Positions 8,764 through 18,146 of a stretch of 64,000 bases of DNA are shown piece after piece. The translations under genes were made by a program, and so were the position numbers. Where the stretch lies: the NCBI GenBank assembly GCA_027492585.1, contig JAPUEK010000011.1, positions 55,712-119,711 of the forward strand, written 5' to 3'. A model generated the notes under the pieces. The model did no database searches and was not told the origin of the DNA. It saw only the letters and a program-made list of their open reading frames with translations. Each line of letters opens with the position of its first letter. Positions within the stretch are counted from its first letter, which is position 1. Source of the stretch: Paracoccaceae bacterium (GTDB lineage Bacteria > Pseudomonadota > Alphaproteobacteria > Rhodobacterales > Rhodobacteraceae).

Positions 8764-10023
8764 TCAAGCGAGTTTCAGCGACGCTGCCATGCCCGCGGCA
8801 ACCCCGAGCGCGCTGACGGCTCCCACGCGAACCCCGAGTCTGTAGCCGCCGAGCCATGCGGCCAGGACGGCCTTGGCGAGCGAATTCACACCGACCGCGA
8901 TCAGGATGGCCTGGGCCGCAAGCTTCGGCTCGATCGTCTGTAGCGACATTCGCGCCATGGAGATCGAGATCGCATCGACATCTGCCATCCCCGAGATCGC
9001 GGCCGTCGCGAAGATGCCCGCGTTTCCGAACGATTGTTGAAGCAATTGCGAGATCAACATGACGGCGGTGATGAGCGCGCCCATCTTGATGGCCGGCGCC
9101 AGTTCGAGCGGATTGGTGATCTTCAGTTCCGGCTGTTCCGTGGCGCCGCTGTCTTGGAGAAGCAGAAGCCCGGCCCCGAGAACAAGGACGCCGCCGCCAA
9201 TGAGGAGCGGCCATTGGAGGTGCGGCAGCAGGGACGGACTGAGTGCGGTCGCGATGATCGCAACGCGCGCGATCATGACCACCCCTGCAAGGAGCACTCC
9301 GCCAGAAAGCAGAGCGGCGGCTTCGCTGCGGCGCCGGGCCAGGGCCGCCAGTGTCGCGGTCGTGGCCGTTGAAGATGCGAGCCCCCCTGCGACCGCCGCC
9401 GTGAGCACGCCCAGCCGGTCCCCGAATACGCGAACGGCGACGTATCCGGCAAAGGACACGGCCGCGATCAGGATCGTAAGCAGCCAGATTTCATACGGAT
9501 TGATCGCGTTCCACGGATCGATCGGCCGATTTGGCAGGACCGGCAACAGCAGAAACGTCATCGCCAGAAGCGTCAAGCCCGAGCGGATTTCGCTCCAGCT
9601 CAACGATGCGACCCAACGGTGCAACTGATCGCGCAGCGCCAGCAGCACGGCCGTCGCGACGGCGCCGGCGACGGCGGCTGCCACATCGCCCACGACGGCG
9701 AGGACGCCAAGCAGGAAGGTCGACATGCCGGCGATCACGGAGGTCGCGCTGTAGTTCCGCTCGGCCTGCGCCTCCAGCCAGTGAAACGCGGCGAAAGCCC
9801 CTGCGAACCCCAGGAAAGCCAAGCCGATGATGGCGGCTGAGTCGAATTGCTGCGCCAGCGCGCCGGCGACGCCGCCGATCAGCCCCGAAAGCGCGAAGGT
9901 GCGCAATCCCGCCGCGCGTTGATGGTCTTCCTCATTTCTGGTGCGCCAGCCGCGCTCGAGACCGATCAGCAAGCCGATCGATAGCGAAACCGCCAGGCGG
10001 CTGAGAAGGGCGTCCCCGTCCAT
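8764..10023 (-). CDS. MgtC/SapB family membrane protein with DUF4010
   Basis: About 419 residues, almost wholly hydrophobic. The first 110 residues are MgtC-like (LLIGLERGWRTRNEE, LRTFALSGLIGGVAGAL) and the rest is the DUF4010 permease-like domain (PIDPWNAINPYEIWLLTILI, GGLASSTATTATLAALARR). The start is ambiguous: ATG at 10023 gives MDGDALLSRL, an in-frame GTG lies at 10038. It is transcribed towards the P1B-4 ATPase, a convergent neighbour. MgtC-like proteins are tied to Mg2+ limitation and membrane energetics; the role here is not known. Confidence 0.85.
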   Translation of the reverse strand: MDGDALLSRLAVSLSIGLLIGLERGWRTRNEEDHQRAAGLRTFALSGLIGGVAGALAQQFDSAAIIGLAFLGFAGAFAAFHWLEAQAERNYSATSVIAGMSTFLLGVLAVVGDVAAAVAGAVATAVLLALRDQLHRWVASLSWSEIRSGLTLLAMTFLLLPVLPNRPIDPWNAINPYEIWLLTILIAAVSFAGYVAVRVFGDRLGVLTAAVAGGLASSTATTATLAALARRRSEAAALLSGGVLLAGVVMIARVAIIATALSPSLLPHLQWPLLIGGGVLVLGAGLLLLQDSGATEQPELKITNPLELAPAIKMGALITAVMLISQLLQQSFGNAGIFATAAISGMADVDAISISMARMSLQTIEPKLAAQAILIAVGVNSLAKAVLAAWLGGYRLGVRVGAVSALGVAAGMAASLKLA

Positions 10024-10038
10024 GATTTGCTGGCACAC

Positions 10039-10407
10039 TCCCGCGAAAGACCGATTTCATCTGGTGGTACCATTCGGGAGCCCATGACGCTTCGAAAGGA
10101 ACCAGTGTATCTATCGGGCAACGAACAGCGATTTACAATGATGCCCGAAAGGCCGGCCCAGTTCTTGTCGAGGTTCGAGGTGCCCGCGTTTCCGCCGCAT
10201 CGCCGGTGTTGCATTACCCGTCGACAGAGGATTATCCCCAAAGCCATCCTTCAGGTCACTTGGTGGGCTGAGCCCATTGTCGGTATCGACTGCCACGCGG
10301 CCTCGCTGACTGGAAGCTGACAGGAATTATCATCGTTCTTCAGGAGCCCATCAGCAAGGCGTTGCATGATTGCACGCGTAGATGAGGGCAACTGAGGAGT
10401 TGGAACC
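10039..10407. other. Divergent intergenic region
   Basis: 369 bp between the leftward MgtC-like gene and the rightward PepSY gene. No gene supported. It should hold two divergent promoters; a strong ribosome site (GAGGAG) lies just before the PepSY start. Confidence 0.5.
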
Positions 10408-10713
10408 ATGAAAAAGTCTTTCACGATGCTTGCATTGCTGGTGATGCTGCCGGCTGGCGCCGCCCTTGCTGGCGAGGCGTGCGATGTATCGCCCGAAAAG
10501 AGGCAATCGTTCGAAGCGCTGGCGAAGCTTGCAAGCGACTTCGAATGGACCATTGACAGGATGAAGATCGACGACGGCTGTTACGAGCTTCGGGTGACCG
10601 ATGCCAGCGGCAACATCCTCAAGGTCAAAGTCGACCCGGCGACACTGGAGGTTGTTGATGGAAAGGTCAAACGCTTCGGTGACGATGGGGGTGCGCCACG
10701 GAAGGAGAAATAG
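10408..10713 (+). CDS. Secreted PepSY-domain protein
   Basis: 101 residues: signal peptide (MKKSFTMLALLVMLPAGAAL, cleavage after ALA), then a single PepSY-like fold WTIDRMKIDDGCYELRVTD...KVDPATLEVV. Such small periplasmic proteins sit next to two-component systems and are thought to modulate sensor input or bind metal or peptide. The closely similar gene at 12950-13345 lies on the other side of the sensor kinase/regulator pair, so the two flank it. Two cysteines are present (EACDVS and GCYEL), the second one shared with the other copy. Confidence 0.82.
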   Translation: MKKSFTMLALLVMLPAGAALAGEACDVSPEKRQSFEALAKLASDFEWTIDRMKIDDGCYELRVTDASGNILKVKVDPATLEVVDGKVKRFGDDGGAPRKEK

Positions 10714-10819
10714 GGCCACGCGTAGTCGAGACGCGTCCGGACGGTCGGCAAAGGCATTCATTCCGAGGCGTGCGTGCCTTCGCCGTATCTGGGCTAACGG
10801 GAGCAGGCTGCTGGTTGCG

Positions 10820-12151
10820 CTATTGCTTGCCGGAGAAAAATACGGCCGCGAAACCGTCCCGCCGCCCCTCTATCGGCGAGATCAGATCAAGCCTGCCGCC
10901 CGTGCCAGCGGCGATCGTTTTGGCGATGGCCAAGCCGAGACCCGCGCCGTCCGCATCTGACTGGCCCCGCTCGAAAGGCTCGGACAGTCGGGCAAGCGTC
11001 TCCGCCGGCACGGCCGGACCGGCATTCGTGACTTGCAGGGTGCCCTCAGCCGATAGCGCGACGCTGATAGGCTCCTTCGGGTCGCCATGCTTCAGGGCGT
11101 TTTCAATGAGGTTGCGCGCCAGAACGGCGAAGGCGTCCGGATCGATATTGGCGGATACCGGATTGTCGGGAAGCATCAGCTCGACCCGACCGGCGCCAGG
11201 GGTGTGTTCGCCGAACTCGCTGACGACCATGCGCAGGATGACTGCGATGTCGACAGGCTTCTCCGCCAGCAGGCGGCCGCCCTCGGCCCTTGCAAGCTGC
11301 ATCAGCTTTTCGGTCAGCCGGGAAAGACGCCGCAGGGCAGTTTCCATGTCGCGCGCGTGTTCGCGGGTCGTGTCATCGGTAGCCTCGATGATCATCCTTT
11401 GCGCTTGTGCCAGTGCAGCCGCGACCGGCGTTCGTAGTTCATGGGCGGATTTCGCCGCCAGCGTGCGCTCCGCCTGCAATGTCCGTTTCAGGCGTTCAAG
11501 AAGCCGGTTCACCGAATGAGCGACTGGTTCCACCTCGGAAGGCAGGTTGTCGGCTTTGACCGGAGCAAGATCGCCGCCGCCGCGCGCCTCGATCTGTGAT
11601 CGGAAAGCTCGGACGGGAGTCATCGACAGCCGAACGATGAGCCAGACACCGAGGAGGCTGAGGGGAACGATAATGCCGAGTGGCAGGGCGAGATCCAGTG
11701 AGGCGTGTTCTGCCGCCATTCGCCGATGCGAAAGCGGTTCGGCGACGGTGATCGTCAGGCTGCCTTGCAGCGCGGCGTCGGAATAGAGCCGATGGGTTTG
11801 CGTATCGGTGAAGCCCATTCCCGAGAATGGCGGAAAAACCGCCAGATCCGCATTGTGCGAGCTGAGTAGAACCTTGCCCGCTTCGTCACGTACGACATAG
11901 GTGAAGTATTCGTCATGCTGACGCAGCGTCGCCACGCGCTGCTCCGAATCGTCGGTATCGCGCCCGAGGATTTCGAGCGCCGCAAGCGGCAGAATCCGTT
12001 GCGCAGTCTCCTCCAGCGCGCTGTCGAAGACTTCGTTCATCTCGTTGTGCAGCCTGTAAACCGTAACCACGGCGGCGACTGCCCAAAGCACCGTCATGCC
12101 GAGGCCGAGCCATAGCGAAAGCCGCCATTGCAGGCTTTTCGGGCGTTTCAT
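10820..12151 (-). CDS. Sensor histidine kinase
   Basis: 443 residues from ATG at 12151. Membrane helix about 10-32, periplasmic sensor about 35-150, second helix about 155-175 (LGIIVPLSLLGVWLIVRLS), HAMP-like linker, then HisKA with SAHELRTPVAAAL (phospho-His 237), N box ARNLIENALKHG and G boxes GAGLGLAIAKTIA. It overlaps the regulator gene by 4 bp, so the two are co-translated. Neighbouring PepSY proteins and redox genes suggest it senses an envelope metal or redox signal; this is inference. Confidence 0.92.
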   Translation of the reverse strand: MKRPKSLQWRLSLWLGLGMTVLWAVAAVVTVYRLHNEMNEVFDSALEETAQRILPLAALEILGRDTDDSEQRVATLRQHDEYFTYVVRDEAGKVLLSSHNADLAVFPPFSGMGFTDTQTHRLYSDAALQGSLTITVAEPLSHRRMAAEHASLDLALPLGIIVPLSLLGVWLIVRLSMTPVRAFRSQIEARGGGDLAPVKADNLPSEVEPVAHSVNRLLERLKRTLQAERTLAAKSAHELRTPVAAALAQAQRMIIEATDDTTREHARDMETALRRLSRLTEKLMQLARAEGGRLLAEKPVDIAVILRMVVSEFGEHTPGAGRVELMLPDNPVSANIDPDAFAVLARNLIENALKHGDPKEPISVALSAEGTLQVTNAGPAVPAETLARLSEPFERGQSDADGAGLGLAIAKTIAAGTGGRLDLISPIEGRRDGFAAVFFSGKQ

Positions 12152-12807
12152 CGCGCGCTTCCGAGACGATAACCGATGCCGCGAACCGTATCGATGACAG
12201 CATGCCCCAGCTTTTTGCGCAGCCGACTGACATGGACCTCGATCGTGTTGCTCTCCACTTCGGCACCGAACGCATAGAGCCGGTCCTCGAGCTGGGCCTT
12301 GGTCAGCGCGACGCCCGGCCGTTGCAGGAAGGTCTCGAACAGCGCCCATTCCCGTCCGGTCAGTTCGACGGAGCGTCCGCCGCGCTTCACGGTTTTGGCG
12401 GCAAGATCGACGCACAGGTCGCCGATCTCGATGAGGGGATTGGGATTGCCGCTGTAGCGCCGCGCGACCGCGTTCAAACGCGACGACAGCTCCGAAAGAT
12501 CGAAGGGCTTGATCATGTAGTCGTCCGCGCCGGCGTCGAGGCCCTCGATGCGGTCGGAAATCTGGTCCAGCGCCGTCAGGATGATGACCGGCGTCACACT
12601 TCCTGCGGCACGCAGTTTTCGCAGGAAGCCGACACCCAGCCCGTCGGGAAGCATCAGGTCCAGCAGGATGAGGTCGTAGGCCGCGCTATCGAGATGCTCG
12701 CGCGCGGCGTCGAGCCGGTTCACCCAATCGACGGAATGGCTGGCGGCGATGTGATCGCGAACGGCCTTGCCGAGGATCGCATCGTCTTCAACGAGCAAGA
12801 CTCTCAT
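12148..12807 (-). CDS. OmpR/PhoB-family response regulator
   Basis: 219 residues: receiver domain with acidic pair EDD (residues 7-9), phospho-acceptor Asp50 in ILLDLMLPDG and the conserved lysine in MIKPFDL, then a winged-helix DNA-binding domain (VELTGREWALFETFLQRPG through VHVSRLRKKLG). It is close to the QseB/TctD/PmrA group. It is encoded first, with its kinase overlapping behind it, and is divergent from the PepSY gene at 12950, which it may control. Confidence 0.93.
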   Translation of the reverse strand: MRVLLVEDDAILGKAVRDHIAASHSVDWVNRLDAAREHLDSAAYDLILLDLMLPDGLGVGFLRKLRAAGSVTPVIILTALDQISDRIEGLDAGADDYMIKPFDLSELSSRLNAVARRYSGNPNPLIEIGDLCVDLAAKTVKRGGRSVELTGREWALFETFLQRPGVALTKAQLEDRLYAFGAEVESNTIEVHVSRLRKKLGHAVIDTVRGIGYRLGSAR

Positions 12808-12949
12808 CCTGGGATCGGTTCCCCCTTCTGCTGCTTTTCTACGGTTTGAACCTGTCGGTTTGCTGAAGGGGTATCAGTCGCTGCTTCAGCGATTCGTCAG
12901 GATAACCTGCCATGGTTGTGACTATATCGCGTTGATCGGGAACAATCAG

Positions 12950-13345
12950 ATGATGAAGCAGATGGCGGCGGCAATCCTCGTTCTGACGTTCGCCGGGTTA
13001 GGGACCGCAAGGGCGGACGACGATTGCCATGTTCCGATGGAGCAGTGGCAGCCGCGCGAGGCGGTGCAGACGATGGCGGCTGGGCGGGGCTGGACCGTCA
13101 CCCGGATCAAGATCGACGACGGCTGCTACGAAATCCGCGGAACCGATGAAGGAGGTCGCCCCTTCAAAGCCAAGATCGACCCTGCGACGCTCGAAATCGT
13201 TAAGCTCCGCTACAAGGATCGGGATGACGACCATCACGGAGCCGAACGCCAACGGACGCAGAACATCGGGCGGGAAGCTGCCGACGGGGCATCTGCGAAC
13301 GGCCTGCTCGGGACGAATACGCGGCCAAAGGCTGTCGTGAAATAA
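12950..13345 (+). CDS. Secreted PepSY-domain protein, second copy
   Basis: About 131 residues. ATG at 12950 or 12953, followed by a signal peptide (MAAAILVLTFAGLGTARA) and a PepSY unit WTVTRIKIDDGCYEIRGTD...KIDPATLEIV nearly superimposable on the protein at 10408. A hydrophilic tail with a DDDHHG cluster extends it. It is divergently transcribed from the response regulator, so the pair of PepSY genes brackets the two-component system. Possibly a regulator-controlled periplasmic ligand or signal modulator. Confidence 0.8.
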   Translation: MMKQMAAAILVLTFAGLGTARADDDCHVPMEQWQPREAVQTMAAGRGWTVTRIKIDDGCYEIRGTDEGGRPFKAKIDPATLEIVKLRYKDRDDDHHGAERQRTQNIGREAADGASANGLLGTNTRPKAVVK

Positions 13346-13388
13346 GCCGCCGCACTTTCGCTCCGGCGCATCTCAAGGAGACCTCAAT

Positions 13389-13901
13389 ATGCCCGACAAG
13401 TCGCATCGCTATTCGGCGAGCATGATCGTTATCCACTGGCTAACCGCCCTTCTGGTGCTCGGCGCCTGGTTCACGGCCGAGGGCGGTCGCAAGGTCGCCG
13501 AGAACCCGCCCCTGCTGCACTTTTCGCTCGGGCTTGCGGTGCTCGCCCTGATGTTGCCCCGGCTAGTTCTGCGGGTGGCCGGCCGCACGCCCGAAGCCGA
13601 TACGCAAGGTTGGCTCGCGGCTGCCGCGAAGGCCGGGCACGCGGTGCTCTACCTGTTCTTGATCGCGCTGCCGATCACTGGCTGGTACACGGCTTCACGC
13701 ATGGGTGTCTCAGTATCGTTCTTCGGCTTGCAGCTTCCTGCGCTCACCGAGCCCGTTCAGGGGCGACCCGGCCTGATCGCCGAATTGCATGAGAATGCCG
13801 GAACCATCATCCTCATCCTCGCCGGACTGCACGCCCTGATGGCCATCTGGCACCAGTTCGTCCTGCGCGATGGCACGCTGCGGCGCATGTCCCTGCGTTG
13901 A
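13389..13901 (+). CDS. Cytochrome b561
   Basis: 170 residues with four membrane helices and the expected haem ligands: histidine in helix 1 (SMIVIHWLTALLVLGAW), histidine in helix 2 (LLHFSLGLAVLALML), HAVLYLFLIALPITGW and the C-terminal HENAGTIILILAGLHALMAIWH. Bacterial b561 proteins transfer electrons across or within the inner membrane, from quinol to periplasmic acceptors. It follows the PepSY gene by 43 bp and likely belongs to the same transcript. Confidence 0.9.
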   Translation: MPDKSHRYSASMIVIHWLTALLVLGAWFTAEGGRKVAENPPLLHFSLGLAVLALMLPRLVLRVAGRTPEADTQGWLAAAAKAGHAVLYLFLIALPITGWYTASRMGVSVSFFGLQLPALTEPVQGRPGLIAELHENAGTIILILAGLHALMAIWHQFVLRDGTLRRMSLR

Positions 13902-14497
13902 GTGTTTCCGATTGAAGCCTGCGATAAACAAGCTGCCAGGGTCCCCGCCGCCATTGCCTACGGTGTCGGGGATATTGCCAAGCGCCTGGGCGCTCGAGAA
14001 GAGTTTGTGGACGAAACGGTTCGGCTGACGCAAACGGGCTCGATGCGGTTCGGAGCCCATCAGGCATTCCGGCCGTTCTCCGCCAGGCAAACAATCCGGC
14101 TAAGCCAATGCGAATTCCACTGGCAAGCCAGGACCGTCCCCTTTGGCTTGATCAGGATTACGGACGCCTTCTCGGATGGAACTCCGGCACTTGAGGAAAC
14201 GGCACTTGGCCTTATTCCGCTTGCCCACGACTAGACCAATACCAGCGCAACTTCAGATTTCGCGTCCGCGACAAACACCGAGCATGGCGTTCGCTAGGAA
14301 CACGACCGCTGACCTGACCACCGATCTGCGGTTTTGTTCTTTCTAGGCGTTTGGTATTTCATCGCTTCCTGACGAAACACTGAAGCAAAAATATTTTTGC
14401 TGTCAGGTGATGCTCAGGTGGCCTTGCCAGAGTGGGGCGTCGGATCTCGAACCAATTGGTTATCCGCGATCCGCTTCTCTGGAAAAGGCAGATCGGC
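13902..14497. other. Long gap before the DUF2271 operon
   Basis: 596 bp without a supportable gene. A rightward frame starting with GTG directly after the b561 stop runs to 14234, but its translation matches no family I know and it looks like chance. The right half is AT-richer and holds a 16-bp palindrome (14385-14400) that may belong to the promoter of the DUF2271 operon. Confidence 0.45.
14385..14400. promoter_or_regulatory. Perfect palindrome upstream of DUF2271 operon
   Basis: GCAAAAATATTTTTGC is a perfect 16-bp palindrome, 98 bp before the ATG at 14498. It may be an operator or part of a terminator for the preceding gene. No regulator can be assigned. Confidence 0.35.
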
Positions 14498-14968
14498 ATG
14501 AAATCCATTTTTGCGGCACTGGCGCTGACGACGGCGCTGACCCTTCCTGGCCTCGCGATGGCCCGTCCCATCACGGTGACGACCACATTGAACCGGTATG
14601 GCGGAGACGGGGCCTATCTCGCCTTCTATGTCATCGATCCACAGGGGAAGTACGCAGGTACGGTCTGGGTCGCCGGGGGCAAGTCGAAATATTACGGGCA
14701 CCTGTCGGCTTGGTATCGTGCGACGGGCGGTAATCCCTCCGGGATTGATGGCATCACCGGCGCCAGCGTTGGTGCTGGGCGCACGCTGGAAATCTCGCTC
14801 GACTTGGCCGATGCGCTATTCGACGCGGGCTATACGCTGCATGTCGATGCCGCCGTGGAAGACATGCGCGACAGCCCGAACGACGTAGCGATCCCGCTGA
14901 CGAGTGACGGCGCAGGGACGCCCGCGCGTGGCCGGCTCTATGTCGCCTCGCTCGCCTATTCCCGCTAG
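14498..14968 (+). CDS. DUF2271 periplasmic protein
   Basis: 156 residues with a signal peptide (MKSIFAALALTTALTLPGLA, cleavage near AMA) and a DUF2271 beta-sandwich: TVWVAGGKSKYYGHLSAWYR and the C-terminal strand GRLYVASLAYSR. DUF2271 genes regularly precede PepSY-flavoreductase and ApbE genes in iron-related operons, the arrangement seen here. The biochemical role of the family is not established. Confidence 0.82.
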   Translation: MKSIFAALALTTALTLPGLAMARPITVTTTLNRYGGDGAYLAFYVIDPQGKYAGTVWVAGGKSKYYGHLSAWYRATGGNPSGIDGITGASVGAGRTLEISLDLADALFDAGYTLHVDAAVEDMRDSPNDVAIPLTSDGAGTPARGRLYVASLAYSR

Positions 14969-14980
14969 GCGGTGAACGGT

Positions 14981-17188
14981 ATGTCTCGTCTCATTCACCG
15001 CTGGCCGGGGCTCATCGCCGGGCTCCTGCTTCTGGTGCTCAGCCTTAGCGGTGCGGCGCTTTCGATTTTCCCGGCCGTCGAGCGCCTGTCTTCGCCGCAG
15101 GCCACGGCGGCGGTGTCCGTCGCCGATGTGGCGGGGCGCATCCAGGCCGCCCATCCCGAACTGGAACAGATACGGCGAGCGCCGTCGGGCCGGATCATTG
15201 CCTATTGGTTCGAGAACGGCGCCGCACAGGCGGCGATGATCGATCCGGTGACAGGGCAAAGCATCGCATCTGCCGATCCGAAACCGGTCGAACGTTGGCT
15301 GACGAACCTGCATCGGTCGCTGTTTCTTGGAGATGGCGGCCGCATAGTGACAGCCGCAGGCGCGGCCGCAATGATGGTGCTGGCGATTTCCGGAGTGGTG
15401 CTTGTCGCGCGCCGGGCCGGAGGCTGGCAGCTTTGGTTCTCGCCGATGCGCGGCCCGCTTTCCGGAAGGCTGCATGTCGAGATCGCACGGCTGGCGGTCG
15501 CTGGATTGTTGCTGTCCTCAGCCACAGCCCTGTGGATGACGGCCTCGACCTTCGATCTTTTGCCGGATGAAGCTGCATCCCCGATTGCGCAGACGGATGC
15601 GAGCGGTCGAACGGGCATGACTGTCGCAGACATGGCCGCCCTTCGGGCCATACCCATCGCCGAACTGCGCAGCTTGTCGTTTCCCACGCCAGATGATGCG
15701 AGCGATGTCTTTACGCTGAAAACCGACCAAGGAACCGGCTACATCGATCAGGGCGATGGCAAGCTCCTGGCCTGGACCGGTCTTACCGGATGGCAGCGAG
15801 TCTCAGAAACGATCTACATGCTGCACACCGGACAAGGAGCGGCCACATTGGGGCTGGTTCTCGGACTGATGGCGCTCGGCGTTCCGGTCATGGCTGCGAC
15901 GGGCTTCATCCTGTGGCTTGCCGGGTGGCGCGGGCGCTCTTGCATTCGCGGCAATGTTCCTGCCAGCCGTGCCGAGACGATCCTGCTGGTCGGCAGCGAG
16001 AGCGGCACCACTTGGGGATTTGCGGCAACGCTTCATGCGGTGCTCTCCAGGGCAGGCCAGACTGTCCACGCTGCCCCGATGTCCGCCTTCGATCCCGCGC
16101 GCTACGGGCGGGCCAGGCGTATCCTTATCCTTGCTGCCACCTATGGCGATGGTGACACGCCTGCCTCTGCTAAAGGGTTCCTCGAACGCATGAACGCTCT
16201 TGCCGCCGCTCCGGCGATCCCCATGGCTGTGCTTGGCTTCGGCGACCGCAGCTTTCCCGGCTATTGCGCCTATGCGCGAGCCGTTACCGAAACCGCGGAG
16301 CGTAAAGGCTGGGAGACGCTCATCCCCTTCGACACGGTGGACCGGCAGTCACCACAGGATTTCGCCCGTTGGGGCCGCTCATTGGGCGCGGCGACAGGTC
16401 TCGACCTCGATCTCGTCCATCAGCCGGTACAACCCGCCTCCATCGATCTGACGCTCGTCTCGCGCCGCGACTATGGCGCCAAGGTGCAAGCTCCCACGGT
16501 CATCCTGCGATTTGCCTTGCCACAGGCTGCGCTCTGGCGGCGGCTTGTCGCCCGCGCGCCCGGCAATTTTGCCGCCGGCGATCTGCTTGGCATCCTGCCC
16601 GAAGGTTCGGCCGTTCCCAGGTTCTATTCGCTGGCTTCGGGCCGCCGCGACGGCTTCGTCGAGATCGTCGTGAAGAAGCATCCGGCCGGCTTGTGCTCGG
16701 GTCAACTCTACGAACTGAGGCCCGGCGATCGGATCAGGGGCTTCGTTCGGCGCAATCCCGGCTTCCATGCCGGAACCACGCGCAGGCCGCTGATCCTGAT
16801 CGGAGCCGGAACGGGGATCGGTCCTCTTGCGGGCTTCGTGCGCGCCAATACGCGATGCCGGCCGGTTTATCTATTTTTCGGCATGCGCCATCCCGACAGC
16901 GATTTTCTCTATCGCGAGGATTTTGCGAACTGGCAGGCAGAAGGGCGCCTCCGGCTAGTCGTGCCGGCCTGCTCGCGCGGGCGAAACCCTCGTTACGTCC
17001 AGGATGGTCTGCGCCATGAGGCGACAGAGATCGTGCGTCTCGTGCGCGAAGGCGCTCGGATCATGGTCTGCGGCGGCCGGGATATGGCGACTGGTGTTTC
17101 CACAGCGCTCGGCGACATTCTTGCCCCGATGGGGCTGACGCCGAGCTTGCTGAAGGCGCAGGGACGCTATGTTGAAGACATCTACTGA
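14981..17188 (+). CDS. PepSY membrane domain-flavodoxin-FNR fusion reductase
   Basis: About 735 residues. I choose ATG at 14981 because an AGGCGG ribosome site lies 8 bp before it; an in-frame GTG at 14972 overlaps that site. Order of domains: PepSY_TM part with four membrane helices (residues 1-310, opening SRLIHRWPGLIAGLLLLVL), flavodoxin (about 325-465, LLVGSESGTTWGFAATL), then a sulfite-reductase-like FAD/NADPH module (about 480-735: RFYSLAS, GAGTGIGPLAGFVR, MVCGGRDM, terminal GRYVEDIY). It should move electrons from cytosolic NADPH through FMN/FAD to membrane haem and the periplasm. It overlaps apbE by 20 bp. Confidence 0.88.
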   Translation: MSRLIHRWPGLIAGLLLLVLSLSGAALSIFPAVERLSSPQATAAVSVADVAGRIQAAHPELEQIRRAPSGRIIAYWFENGAAQAAMIDPVTGQSIASADPKPVERWLTNLHRSLFLGDGGRIVTAAGAAAMMVLAISGVVLVARRAGGWQLWFSPMRGPLSGRLHVEIARLAVAGLLLSSATALWMTASTFDLLPDEAASPIAQTDASGRTGMTVADMAALRAIPIAELRSLSFPTPDDASDVFTLKTDQGTGYIDQGDGKLLAWTGLTGWQRVSETIYMLHTGQGAATLGLVLGLMALGVPVMAATGFILWLAGWRGRSCIRGNVPASRAETILLVGSESGTTWGFAATLHAVLSRAGQTVHAAPMSAFDPARYGRARRILILAATYGDGDTPASAKGFLERMNALAAAPAIPMAVLGFGDRSFPGYCAYARAVTETAERKGWETLIPFDTVDRQSPQDFARWGRSLGAATGLDLDLVHQPVQPASIDLTLVSRRDYGAKVQAPTVILRFALPQAALWRRLVARAPGNFAAGDLLGILPEGSAVPRFYSLASGRRDGFVEIVVKKHPAGLCSGQLYELRPGDRIRGFVRRNPGFHAGTTRRPLILIGAGTGIGPLAGFVRANTRCRPVYLFFGMRHPDSDFLYREDFANWQAEGRLRLVVPACSRGRNPRYVQDGLRHEATEIVRLVREGARIMVCGGRDMATGVSTALGDILAPMGLTPSLLKAQGRYVEDIY

Positions 17189-18146
17189 ACAGAACCGGCT
17201 CTCAATGAACGGACCGACGATGGGTACACGCTGGTCGGCGTCGTTCTATGCGCCGGATGGACTTGACTCGGAAGCGGTCCGGCAGGCGTTGCAAGCCGCC
17301 GTGAATGAAGTCGACACGCAAATGTCGACCTGGAATCCGAACAGCGATCTCATGCGCTTGAATGCTGGCCGTCCCGGTGCGTGGATAAGCGTTCCGCCCT
17401 GCCTGGTGGAAGTGCTGCGGCTCGCCTTCGATATCGGCCGCGCCTCGGGCGGTGCGTTTGATGTCGGCGTCGGTGCGGCTGTGCGTGCATGGGGATTCGG
17501 TCCGGAAGCGGTCGACGAGGCCCGAATTCGAAAGGCGCTCGAAATGCCGCATCCGCCCGCCCATGAGATCGTGGAGCTGGATGTCGACGGTGGAAGGGCG
17601 CGAAGATTGGCGCCTGTGGACCTCGACCTCAATGGTATCGCCAAGGGGTACGGCGTGGACAGGCTGGCCGAGGTGCTGCACGGCTTCGGCATCGCTTCAG
17701 GTCTGGTCGGGATTGATGGCGAGATGCGCGCGTTCGGCCTGCATCCCGCCGGTGAGCCGTGGGTGATCGCTGTCGAGGCGCCCGATCCCGACCGCCGCGC
17801 TCCGCATTCGATCCTTGCCTTACAGGACGCAGCAGTCGCAACCTCCGGCGACTACCGGCATTGGCTCATGGCCGGAGGCCGACGATTGTCGCACACGATG
17901 AACCCGCGCCGCGGAGCGCCCCTGCCTGAACCGCCGGCCTCCGTCACCGTCATCGCGCGAACCTGCGCAGAAGCCGATGCTTGGGCTACGGCTCTGATGG
18001 TCCTCGGCCCGAAAGCTGGAACGCAGCTTGCCGAGCGCGAGCGTCTGAATGCACTATTTTTATCGCGTGGTGCCGAAAGCACACTTCAGTCCAAAACGGT
18101 TGGATTGATATTCGACCCTTCCCATGATCATGGTGACGCTCACTAG
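17169..18146 (+). CDS. apbE: FAD:protein FMN transferase
   Basis: 325 residues. ApbE signature elements are present: NGPTMGTRWSASF, GGAFDVGVGAAVRAWGF, DLNGIAKGYGVDRLAEVL (the FAD/Mg site), GLVGIDGEMRAFG, AVATSGDYRHW and SHTMNPRRGAPL. ApbE attaches FMN covalently to threonine in periplasmic flavoproteins. No signal peptide is obvious, so it may act in the cytoplasm or via the coupled reductase. The gene begins inside the end of the reductase gene. Its last codons run into a DUF499 relic, so the C-terminus may have been replaced. Confidence 0.9.
   Translation: MLKTSTEQNRLSMNGPTMGTRWSASFYAPDGLDSEAVRQALQAAVNEVDTQMSTWNPNSDLMRLNAGRPGAWISVPPCLVEVLRLAFDIGRASGGAFDVGVGAAVRAWGFGPEAVDEARIRKALEMPHPPAHEIVELDVDGGRARRLAPVDLDLNGIAKGYGVDRLAEVLHGFGIASGLVGIDGEMRAFGLHPAGEPWVIAVEAPDPDRRAPHSILALQDAAVATSGDYRHWLMAGGRRLSHTMNPRRGAPLPEPPASVTVIARTCAEADAWATALMVLGPKAGTQLAERERLNALFLSRGAESTLQSKTVGLIFDPSHDHGDAH

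Noticed and set aside
13902..14234. Rightward open frame of 110 codons after the cytochrome b561 gene
   Set aside because: Starts with GTG at the preceding stop, has no family resemblance and no ribosome site; several stop-free frames overlap here in GC-rich DNA.
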